Shown here in pieces: positions 1 to 5,344 of a stretch of DNA of 22,548 nt (the stretch's first letter is position 1; each line of letters starts with the position of its first letter). A model generated the notes under the pieces. That model ran no database searches. It worked only from the letters and a program-made list of their open reading frames with translations, and had not been told where the DNA came from. The DNA comes from a virus. The position numbers and the translations under genes were made by a program. The DNA lies in IMG/VR virus record IMGVR_UViG_3300018030_000012, positions 1 to 22,548 of that record. The stretch is one strand, 5' to 3'.

Positions 1-681
1 CCCGCTAAACCGGCGCAAAAAATTCTGATGAACCCAATCGCCCAACCCGGTGACTTCCGCTACATGGACCCGCCGAATCTGCCTCCGTACATCGGAGAGT
101 TTCTCCGGTATCTCGTCGAGACGATCAAGAAACGTTCTGGATCATTGGACATCTCCGGCATCGCCAAGAAAAAGCAAGTGCCGGGAGGTGAAGCCATCGA
201 ACAGATGAGGGAGACGTTGAGCGGTCCATTCCAATTGGAAAGCCGCTACCTTGAGATCGCATTAGAAGAAGCTGGGTCACAGATGGTATCGAACGTCTTC
301 CAGTACGCCACTTTAAGCGGACGTATGAGAGTGCTGGGGGCAGACGGGATGACGCCGGAAGACTTCGATTACGACGCTGGGACCATGGTTCCTTCCTCGG
401 CACCGAAGGAGGATTTCTGGCGGGCATTCAGTATGAAGATCGCTCCTGGATCGACTCACGGAACGAGTAGAATGCAGAAGGAGGTGAGGGCGGCCACGTA
501 TTTCAAGATGGGCGCTCTGTCACTTCACGGTCTTTATCGGCAAGCGGAATTCCCGGAGAACGCAGACCTTGTCATACAGGAAATGCAGAAAGAACACGAG
601 GCGGGTATTGGTGGAGGGCCGAAGGGTGCAGGAAGAACGCCGCGTCAAACGAGAAGTCAGCGACAGGGCTCACCCGTATAG
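1..681 (+). CDS. Portal protein, C-terminal part (5' end outside window)
   Basis: The frame is open from the first base and ends with TAG at 679-681, so the gene starts upstream of the window. The visible 227 residues resemble the C-terminal part of podovirus-type portal proteins, the dodecameric ring through which DNA is packaged. Visible signs are a helical stretch with alternating acidic and basic residues, a segment 'MTPEDFDYDAG' followed by 'MVPSS', then 'IAPGSTHGTSRMQKE' and a hydrophobic helix. Portals of this group typically have a 'D.GNMVP' segment and a 'PGS.H....R.....Y' segment near their ends. The tail is Gly/Arg/Gln-rich and probably disordered. Position just before small head genes, scaffold and capsid fits the usual gene order. 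The family call is from motif resemblance only; the N-terminal part is not available. Confidence 0.72.
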   Translation, partial: PAKPAQKILMNPIAQPGDFRYMDPPNLPPYIGEFLRYLVETIKKRSGSLDISGIAKKKQVPGGEAIEQMRETLSGPFQLESRYLEIALEEAGSQMVSNVFQYATLSGRMRVLGADGMTPEDFDYDAGTMVPSSAPKEDFWRAFSMKIAPGSTHGTSRMQKEVRAATYFKMGALSLHGLYRQAEFPENADLVIQEMQKEHEAGIGGGPKGAGRTPRQTRSQRQGSPV

Positions 682-703
682 CGCCTGGACCCCGTTCACC
701 TTG

Positions 704-829
704 ATGTCTCTCTACCTTCACGTACAAAGAGGGGGTTGGGGGTACATGGTTGTGGTACGCGATCTTGGTCAGTGGAAGCATCCGAACGGAGAGCGCGGTG
801 GCACGATGCTCGAACTATCGCTGAGTTGA
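704..829 (+). CDS. Small hypothetical protein (41 aa), doubtful
   Basis: A 41-residue frame starts at ATG 704, 22 bases after the portal stop, and ends with TGA at 827-829. The peptide begins 'MSLYLHVQRGGWGYMVVV' and reads like a short beta-rich phage protein, but I recognise no family. The same frame is open back to 569 inside the portal gene; that part looks like an arginine-rich shadow, so the internal ATG is preferred. No clear SD precedes it. Its stop codon overlaps a perfect 16-bp palindrome. It may be a real small gene or simply an open frame. Confidence 0.33.
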   Translation: MSLYLHVQRGGWGYMVVVRDLGQWKHPNGERGGTMLELSLS

Positions 830-844
830 GTCCCACGTGGGACT
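829..844. repeat. Perfect 16-bp palindrome, copy 1 of the GTCC(C/A)ACGT motif
   Basis: AGTCCCACGTGGGACT is a perfect inverted repeat lying between the 3' ends of a rightward and a leftward frame. It is the most symmetrical member of a motif that recurs at 7021, 16075, 19149, 20047 and 21615. As RNA it could form a 6-bp stem with an ACGU loop, but no T-tract follows, so a protein-binding site is as likely as a terminator. Confidence 0.6.
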
Positions 845-851
845 ACCGCCA

Positions 852-1091
852 TCACTCGTATCCCTCCAAGAGAATCCTTTGAACCTGGAGGTAGTGCTCG
901 TACTTGACGATCACTACCAATGGCTTGTTGGTGATCTGGTCCTGAACAACTATTGGTCGTCTTAGTTGGCGCAGCGCCTTAGCATTTAGAAGCCTCAGTT
1001 TGCTAGTTCCGATGTACTCAAGATTAGGGTCTACGAATGGGAAGTGAGGAATCTCGGAAGTCCATAGTTTCAAGTCTTTAGGGGTAGCCAC
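852..1091 (-). CDS. Phd/YefM-like small protein (orphan antitoxin or regulator)
   Basis: This leftward gene encodes 79 residues from a GTG at 1089-1091. Residues about 30-72 ('SKLRLLNAKALRQL' then 'PIVVQDQITNKPLVVIVKYEHYL') match the pattern of Phd/YefM-type proteins: a helix, a 'PIVI' strand, a turn with '.NKPL.V', then '.YE.YL'. Family members are antitoxins that bind DNA and repress their own promoter, and similar stand-alone proteins occur in phages. No toxin gene lies next to it, so it is an orphan by context. A sigma70-like promoter (1099-1127) places transcription start one base before GTG, with only a weak TTGGA upstream, so it is probably translated without a leader. The palindrome TGTCTAGACA covers the -35 box and could be its operator. 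DNA binding and antitoxin activity are inferred. Confidence 0.6.
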   Translation of the reverse strand: MATPKDLKLWTSEIPHFPFVDPNLEYIGTSKLRLLNAKALRQLRRPIVVQDQITNKPLVVIVKYEHYLQVQRILLEGYE

Positions 1092-1131
1092 TGATCCAAG
1101 AATAGCCAGAAAGTGAGCAACTGTCTAGACA
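1092..1131 (-). promoter_or_regulatory. Promoter of the Phd-like gene with overlapping palindromic operator
   Basis: Read leftward, TAGACA (1127-1122), a 17-nt spacer and TATTCT (1104-1099) form a sigma70-type promoter. The expected start is A1092, one base before the GTG codon. The perfect 10-bp palindrome TGTCTAGACA (1122-1131) includes the whole -35 box, as expected for a repressor site. The -10 box is only a partial match. Confidence 0.5.
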
Positions 1132-1220
1132 CGTTGGGAAGCATCCCCTTTCATTGACTTGTAGTACGTTTATTACAGCCTCAGGTTCCGTTTGAGGACT
1201 TTTACGAAGGGAGGCCCACC

Positions 1221-1265
1221 ATGGCACGTCGGGGAAAGAAAGGCCGCAAGCACGGTCGCAAGTAA
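1221..1265 (+). CDS. 14-aa Lys/Arg-rich micropeptide
   Basis: ATG at 1221 is preceded by AGGGAGG with a 6-base gap, one of the better ribosome-binding sites in the window. The frame encodes MARRGKKGRKHGRK and stops with TAA at 1263-1265. Nine of the 14 residues are Lys or Arg. It resembles the start of two other basic proteins here (1358-1420 and 22203-22421), all beginning MAR. A nucleic-acid or packaging-related role is a guess from charge. The strong SD is the main reason to call so short a gene. Confidence 0.5.
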   Translation: MARRGKKGRKHGRK

Positions 1266-1284
1266 CCCAACACGCCTCCCGCTG

Positions 1285-1331
1285 GGGTGGCCCGGTGGCG
1301 TGCCTAAGTCAAGAAAATAGGCCACCCTTTA
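1285..1331 (+). terminator. Possible intrinsic terminator
   Basis: GGGTGGCC (1285-1292) pairs perfectly with GGCCACCC (1320-1327), an 8-bp stem followed by TTTATT. The 27-nt loop is long and the T-tract imperfect, so termination may be weak. It lies between the two micropeptide genes. Confidence 0.4.
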
Positions 1332-1357
1332 TTCCAGCATGACCACGGAAAAAATTT

Positions 1358-1420
1358 ATGGCCAGAAAGAAGGGCAGGAAGAAGGCATCGCGCCGTAACA
1401 AGCGCGTGTACCGGAGATAG
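1358..1420 (+). CDS. 20-aa Lys/Arg-rich micropeptide
   Basis: ATG at 1358 opens a 20-codon frame, MARKKGRKKASRRNKRVYRR, ending with TAG at 1418-1420. Twelve of 20 residues are Lys or Arg. The upstream SD is weak (an A-rich stretch after CACGGA). The stop lies 3 bases before the next ATG and the next gene's GGAG site lies inside this frame, which suggests coupled translation. It is similar in style to the 14-aa peptide upstream and to the N terminus of the 72-aa basic protein at 22203. Function unknown. Confidence 0.5.
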   Translation: MARKKGRKKASRRNKRVYRR

Positions 1421-1423
1421 TCT

Positions 1424-1732
1424 ATGAAATACCCTCAAAACTTTCACGCAACTTCGAGCAAGGAGAAGTTAGCCCAAGGCCCGAAAGATATGCCGGATCG
1501 AGGCGGTCCCAAACCGAACGCCCATATCACGGCAACCCAGGTTTCCCTCAGCCGTAAACCGAATCCAGTCGCCGCCTTCGGCGATAGGCAGAGTCATGGC
1601 GAGCACTCGCACGACGGGGCCACGCTTGTCAATTTGTCGAGGAAGGCAAGCAGCCCATACGACAAGGACGGGATGAGCGAGACAACTATGCAGCACTCGT
1701 TCGAAGGGAAGAATCGGACCAAGAAGGCGTAA
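1424..1732 (+). CDS. Hypothetical phage protein (102 aa)
   Basis: ATG at 1424 follows GGAG at a good distance, and the stop TAA directly abuts the next ATG. The 102 residues are polar, rich in Ser, Lys, His and Pro, with no hydrophobic core segment or signal. Two related short segments, 'VSLSRKPNPVAAFG' and 'VNLSRKASSPYDKDG', suggest a small internal duplication. I recognise no family. Position between portal and scaffold and tight packing suggest a minor head-associated or assembly protein, but this is context only. Confidence 0.6.
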   Translation: MKYPQNFHATSSKEKLAQGPKDMPDRGGPKPNAHITATQVSLSRKPNPVAAFGDRQSHGEHSHDGATLVNLSRKASSPYDKDGMSETTMQHSFEGKNRTKKA

Positions 1733-2101
1733 ATGGCCACGGGCACCACACCTCCGCTGCCTCCTGACATTATCCAGCAACAGCAGGCCCCTCCAGAGCA
1801 GCAGCAATCGGTATTCTCAGCGCAAGGCGTCAATCAGCCCCAGGATGGGATGCAGGTCGTGCAACAGGTGATGGGGCAGATTCAAAAGCTCGACCAGTGG
1901 GTGGGTGAGACGAAAACCCTATTGGAATCCTTCGACCCCTCATTGGTTCCACTGTTCAAACCGATCGCCGAAGCGGGCATGAAACTCGCCGAAGAGATCC
2001 AGAAGAAAGCACAGCGGAGCGGAATGGCCAAGGGTAGCCCGGTAGTGCCGCCGCAACCGCCGTCTAACCCATCAGCCGGACCTCCCAGTCCGGTGATGTA
2101 A
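1733..2101 (+). CDS. Hypothetical head-region protein, Pro/Gln-rich ends (122 aa)
   Basis: This gene starts directly after the previous stop (TAA then ATG), so translation is probably coupled. It has three parts: a Pro/Gln-rich disordered N terminus (about residues 1-45, with runs of Q), a helical middle (about 46-95, 'VVQQVMGQIQKLDQWVGETKTLLESF' type heptads), and a Pro/Ser-rich tail. The helical centre could oligomerise. Small proteins of this build are common between portal and scaffold genes of environmental phages, where their role is usually unassigned. I do not recognise a named family. Confidence 0.6.
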   Translation: MATGTTPPLPPDIIQQQQAPPEQQQSVFSAQGVNQPQDGMQVVQQVMGQIQKLDQWVGETKTLLESFDPSLVPLFKPIAEAGMKLAEEIQKKAQRSGMAKGSPVVPPQPPSNPSAGPPSPVM

Positions 2102-2113
2102 GAGAGAATAAAG

Positions 2114-3037
2114 ATGCCCTTTGAGAACCTATTAGCCGCGATCGCCGATGACGGCGAACGCAACAGTCTCAAGGCCATCTCCGAGAAGTATCCTGCCGTG
2201 AAACGATATGCCGAACTTGGGGAGCAAGTGGAACCATTACTTCCCAGGGTCAAAGCACTTCAATACGAAACTCTGCCTCCGGTAGTCGAGGAGTTGGAGA
2301 AATGGCGGCACTTCAAGGAAACAGATTGGCCTATGTGGGAACAAGAACACAGCCGCGTTCGGACATCACTAGCCGAAGCCACCGCAGAGGTGGAGAAGTT
2401 GCGGGCGCGTGGAGAACTTGATATGACCGCCGAAGACGTAAAGAAGTTGATCGATGAATCGCTGACCGCGAAGGGCGTGGTGGATGTGAACACGCTGACC
2501 TCGAAGCTGACGGAATTTCGGGACAAGGAAATCCGCCCCGAACTGAACTCGACTATCAACGGTTGGGGCAATCGCTTCCAGGAGGTCTACCAGAAATTGA
2601 CGCCGAAATTCGGGGCGCACGAGAAGACCTTCGGAGAGGCCTTGGATGCGCCCGCCGTCTTCGAGCACATGAAGAAGTTGGCCGAAGCTAAGAAAACATC
2701 GATGGCGAACATCGACCCAGACGAAGCCTACAACGACTTCTACAAGGATAAGTTCGCAGCACGCGATACGGCGACCCGTGAAGCGGAGAAGAAGGCGGCT
2801 CGCGAAGAAGGCATTGCGGAGGGCCGCAAGCAAGCAGCGGCGTTGAGCGGGCACAGTCCGACGATTGTGGACGGCGGCGGTGGCGGAAGGAAGCTGGGAC
2901 CTTTGCAGCGGCGCCAACTGGAACGGTTGAAGCCCAAGGAAGGCGACGCCATTGAAGCGCCTTTAGGTAAAGGGATCATCTCGCAGCAGTACGTCCAGAA
3001 GAAGTTAGAGAAGGAAATGAGCGGGAGCGCAGTATAG
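2114..3037 (+). CDS. Scaffold-like capsid assembly protein
   Basis: The 307-residue product is almost wholly helical and highly charged, with coiled-coil stretches at about 65-105 and 210-240. It has a Gly-rich hinge ('DGGGGGR', about 252-260) and a basic C-terminal segment (about 258-305). Internal scaffolds of tailed phages have this build: long helices and a positively charged C-terminal end that binds the capsid protein. Its place directly before the major capsid gene, apart from the inserted endonuclease gene, supports the role. A weak AGAGAG site precedes ATG 2114. No protease motif is visible. The assignment is from architecture and gene order. Confidence 0.62.
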   Translation: MPFENLLAAIADDGERNSLKAISEKYPAVKRYAELGEQVEPLLPRVKALQYETLPPVVEELEKWRHFKETDWPMWEQEHSRVRTSLAEATAEVEKLRARGELDMTAEDVKKLIDESLTAKGVVDVNTLTSKLTEFRDKEIRPELNSTINGWGNRFQEVYQKLTPKFGAHEKTFGEALDAPAVFEHMKKLAEAKKTSMANIDPDEAYNDFYKDKFAARDTATREAEKKAAREEGIAEGRKQAAALSGHSPTIVDGGGGGRKLGPLQRRQLERLKPKEGDAIEAPLGKGIISQQYVQKKLEKEMSGSAV

Positions 3038-3044
3038 CGCTCCC
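3023..3044. terminator. Hairpin across the scaffold stop codon, between convergent genes
   Basis: GGGAGCGC (3023-3030) and GCGCTCCC (3037-3044) form a perfect 8-bp stem with loop AGTATA, placed over the scaffold stop at 3035-3037. It sits between a rightward and a leftward gene and could work in both directions. Neither side has a T-tract, so it may instead be an mRNA-stabilising hairpin. Confidence 0.4.
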
Positions 3045-3060
3045 GAAAGGCAAGATGAGG

Positions 3061-3768
3061 CTAGGAAACAGCGGCGATCTTTCGGTGACTCGCAAGGTAA
3101 GCGATTGCCTTGACGAGCAAGGCCGGGTCGTCCAAAAACCCACCGAGGCCTGTATTGCACTTCTCGCAAAGGAGTGCTCGGTGAGTGCCGGGGAAATTGT
3201 GATTGTGATCGACGGCCAGCCTCTCGTTCTTCGGTCCTCCGCTGGGCGGCTTACCGCAAATGGCGCACAGACCGTTCTGCGCAGTCTCAAGGGACTTTCG
3301 TCCTTCTGGACTGAGGCCGTAGAGTTTGTATTCCATACGTTCTCTACGGGACATGTGATTCTTCGGCGTGTGATACCAAGTCGTAGATCTCGCGCAGGCG
3401 CACTTCTTGCAGATGTTGCTTCTTCCGCCCGGAGATCTGCAATGAGCCGAAAAGTCATCTATCGACAGGATGGATTGGCAGATAGTACAGACCTTCTGTC
3501 CTTCGAGGATCGTGATATTCGGGCAGGTTGCGAAATGTCTCTGAAGAAGCAACTGCACGGTCTTGTGTCCGCAGTAGTTGCAAGACACAGGCATTCCCGG
3601 ACCTTTCTTTGGGGCCTCTTTTATCGTCTTCGGCAGGTTCTTAGGGTTAAGCTCGCACCGTTTTCGGTGCGGCCATATTTCTCTGGCGGAATGTTGTTCT
3701 CCGCAGTGAGGACAGGCCTTGTACACGCGAGTACTCAGTCTGATCTTTGTTTGCTGGGGTTGTTCCAT
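3061..3768 (-). CDS. Free-standing HNH / recombination endonuclease VII-type homing endonuclease
   Basis: This leftward gene encodes 235 residues from ATG at 3766-3768. The C-terminal half carries the endonuclease VII-type His-Me (HNH) site: C168-x2-C171, D187-H188-N189-H190, then L199-L-C201-x2-C204-N205. The cysteines should bind structural zinc, and the DH/N residues should bind the catalytic metal and the scissile phosphate. The N-terminal part has two fingers of identical spacing, C-x2-C-x11-H-x3-C (C19-C38 and C63-C82), and a third Cys pair set (C94-x2-C97, C120-x2-C123), probably for DNA recognition. It lies antisense between scaffold and the intron-split capsid gene, not inside either intron. 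Its promoter starts transcription at the ATG. Family members cut DNA and often mobilise themselves or a neighbouring intron. A 7-codon longer TTG start is rejected because it falls inside the -10 box. Confidence 0.85.
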   Translation of the reverse strand: MEQPQQTKIRLSTRVYKACPHCGEQHSAREIWPHRKRCELNPKNLPKTIKEAPKKGPGMPVSCNYCGHKTVQLLLQRHFATCPNITILEGQKVCTICQSILSIDDFSAHCRSPGGRSNICKKCACARSTTWYHTPKNHMSRRERMEYKLYGLSPEGRKSLETAQNGLCAICGKPPSGGPKNERLAVDHNHNFPGTHRALLCEKCNTGLGGFLDDPALLVKAIAYLASHRKIAAVS

Positions 3769-3803
3769 ACGTTTAGTGTACGCCAACCCCTACTCAATGT
3801 CAA
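3769..3803 (-). promoter_or_regulatory. Strong sigma70-type promoter giving a leaderless HNH mRNA
   Basis: Read leftward, a perfect TTGACA (3803-3798), exactly 17 nt of spacer and TACACT (3780-3775) lie upstream of the HNH gene. Six bases (3774-3769) separate the -10 box from ATG, so the expected +1 is the A of the start codon. No SD is possible in such a transcript. The promoter lies in the gap just before the capsid SD. Confidence 0.7.
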
Positions 3804-3823
3804 TGAAATAGGAGGTACGTAGA

Positions 3824-5293
3824 ATGGCCTTGCAGCTAACGGAGCTGGACGCCTTAGACATAGGGCCTTAGCCGAGAGATCGGTTATGCAAACCTCGTGA
3901 ATTGCTGGGACACCTAAACCCGAATTGGCGGGCAAGGCAATCAGCAGCCAAGCCGACGAGAGTCGGAAGGTTCAACGATCATCCCGAGAGGGAGTAGGGC
4001 CAAGCGGCCCGAAGCGCGAGGCGACCCGAAGCGGGCCGATGAGATGATCTGCTCTGCTGGGAAACTTGCAGAAGGCCGGGAATAGCGAACCCGGTCGCAA
4101 CATCAAGGATGTGTACGATTACATCGTAGAGAAGACAACGGATTAACTGATAGTCCCTTGGCGGTGAAAGCCGCCTCGAAAACCGCGTGAATTGCTGGGA
4201 AGCCCTTCGGGGTAATCAGCAGCGAAGCCCAGAAATGGGAACGTTCAACGGCCATCCCTTCGGGGAGTACGGGCAAGTGCTCGGAAGCGCGCGGCACCCT
4301 TCGGGGTGATGATATGGTCTGGTCTCACATGAAAGTGTGAGAAGGCCGGGAATAGCGAACCCGGTCGCAACACGAACGATCATCTACGGTGCAGATCCTG
4401 CATTTACTAGGCTCAGTCAGCAGAGAGCAGAACGATTCGCGGGCAACAGCCGCGTAAGGAGGCCCGTGATTGTTGGGGAACTCCTCGGCGATTTTATGGG
4501 CAAGGGCGAAACGATGGACATCAACTTCGTTACGACCGACGCGGCGATCACGGTGGACCTGAAGGTAGCGTGGGTAAACATCACGCTATACGGATGGGAC
4601 GCGATGAACGACGATGGCCAAGAGGCGATTTTCAATCAGGTAGAGATGAAGTTCCTCAACGCCTCATTGAAGATGGCGAAGATCCTGGCCGTCAATATGT
4701 ACCAGAACGGGCAGGGTGCGCGGGCTAAATACCTGAACGGATTTGATGAGTGGATCGACGACGGAACAAATTACTCCCAAGTCGGCGGCCAGAACCGAAC
4801 CGATATCAATGGTTTGACGACTGGCACCGTTGGCGGGCTGAATGCCTATCAGGCCACGGTGACCACGTTCACCTTGGCACAACTCAACACGGCCTATGGA
4901 AACGCCTGTTGGGGCTCGGATCACCCGGACCTGATAGTGGTCACACAGAACGGCTGGAACTTGATCTGGCAGGGCACGCAGCCTGCAATGCGGTATGAGA
5001 ATAAAGACAACGATCTGGCCAACGTGGGATTCCAGAACTTCAGGTTCAATGCCGCCGATGTGGTCATTTCGCGGTATCTTCCTTCGGGTAGCTCGCCGAT
5101 CGGCAAGATGTTCGGATTGAACACGGCCTACGTGGAGTGGTACTTCTCCCAGGTAGACCTGTTTCAATTCGGGTTTACCGGATTCAAGGGCGTGAACAAC
5201 TCGATCGATGTGAGCGGCCAGTTCCTTAGCGGCTCAAATCTAATGGTGCCAAGCCCCCGGACCTGTTTCAAACTCGCCTCGACGCTTTTCTGA
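3824..5293 (+). CDS. Major capsid protein gene split by two group I introns: join(3824..3854,4109..4143,4379..5293)
   Basis: The gene starts at ATG 3824, 7 bases after GGAGGT (3811-3816). Unspliced it stops at TAG 3869-3871. Removing 3855-4108 and 4144-4378 gives 31+35+915 nt, one frame of 326 aa ending at TGA 5291-5293. The joined N terminus reads MALQLTELDA-YVYDYIVEKTTD-IIYGADPAFTRL. This fits tailed-phage capsid proteins, which often begin 'MA.TL.ELDA...' and continue '..D.I....PL...L'. The body has usual capsid features: 'GETMDINFVTTDAAITVDLKVAWVN' type strands, a long helix (about 'VEMKFLNASLKMAKILAVNMYQ'), 'PDLIVVTQNGW', 'GFQNFRFNAADVVISR', 'FGLNTAYVEW' and a C-terminal 'PR...KL'. Gene order after scaffold agrees. 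It should form the icosahedral shell in the host cytoplasm. Splice sites come from P1/P10 pairing and frame, not from RNA data. Confidence 0.85.
3855..4108 (+). ncRNA. Group I intron 1 (254 nt, IA-like) in the capsid gene
   Basis: Helices found by eye: P1 GCCTTA/TAGGGC (3851-3856/3861-3866) with the splice-site U3854 opposite G3863; P2 3872-3883; P3 CCTCGTG/CGCGAGG (3893-3899/4015-4021); P4 TGCTG/CAGCA (3903-3907/3942-3946); P5a CCCG/CGGG (3919-3922/3929-3932); P6 CCGAC-gaga-GTCGG (3953-3966); P7 GATCAT/ATGATC (3977-3982/4044-4049); P7.1 3983-3992; P7.2 GGGCC/GGCCC (3997-4010); P8 CCCG/CGGG (4025-4035); P9 4053-4072; and a further hairpin GGCCGGG/CCCGGTC (4074-4096). P10 is ACAT (3858-3861) with exon bases ATGT (4109-4112). 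The 3' end is G4108. P7.1/P7.2 between P7 and P3' is typical of subgroup IA. No ORF is inside. It should self-splice using a guanosine cofactor. Confidence 0.9.
4109..4143 (+). other. 35-nt microexon (exon 2) of the capsid gene
   Basis: This stretch supplies two bases of a split Tyr codon and 11 full codons (VYDYIVEKTTD). Its boundaries follow from P10 pairing at the left (ATGT) and P1 pairing at the right (GGAT|TA with U4143 opposite G4153). Skipping it would join exon 1 to exon 3 in the wrong phase and give a stop after about ten codons, so both splicing events are needed for capsid protein. Confidence 0.8.
4144..4378 (+). ncRNA. Group I intron 2 (235 nt, IA-like) in the capsid gene
   Basis: The fold matches intron 1 helix for helix: P1 GGATTA/TAGTCC (4140-4145/4151-4156) with U4143 opposite G4153; P2 GGCGG/CCGCC (4160-4175); P3 CCGCGTG/CGCGCGG (4183-4189/4288-4294); P4 TGCTG/CAGCA (4193-4197/4217-4221); P5 CCC-ttcg-GGG (4203-4212); P6 CCCA-gaaa-TGGG (4228-4239); P7 GGCCAT/ATGGTC (4250-4255/4314-4319); P7.1 CCC-ttcg-GGG (4256-4265); P7.2 CGGGC/GCTCG (4270-4283); P8 CACCC-ttcg-GGGTG (4295-4308); P9 TCTCACA/TGTGAGA (4323-4342); and the same GGCCGGG/CCCGGTC hairpin (4344-4366). 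P10 is TGAT (4148-4151) with ATCA (4379-4382). The 3' end is G4378. P3 and P7 bases differ from intron 1 but still pair. Three UUCG loops cap stems. No ORF inside. Confidence 0.9.
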
Positions 5294-5344
5294 GTGTTTT
5301 CAATGAGTTGCGTGGCAGAGGAAAAAGAAGTGAGGATCATGTAA

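Noticed and set aside
1141-1182. Rightward promoter TTGACT (1154-1159) before the 14-aa peptide gene
   Set aside because: No acceptable -10 box lies at 16-18 nt spacing (CAGCCT at 17), so I did not list it.
3055-3822. Rightward 255-aa open frame over the HNH region
   Set aside because: It is the complement of the HNH gene, which has complete zinc and catalytic motifs and a promoter; the rightward product has no recognisable pattern.
4097-4367. Intron 3' ends at the earlier TCG positions (G4097 and G4367)
   Set aside because: With these ends exon 2 would be read in a frame containing TAG, and P10 pairing would be lost. G4108 and G4378 keep frame and P10.
4337-5293. Capsid gene starting at GTG 4337 (318 aa) without splicing
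   Set aside because: No SD precedes it, and its first 14 residues come from the terminal hairpin of intron 2, which is identical in intron 1. The spliced version has a strong SD and a normal capsid N terminus.
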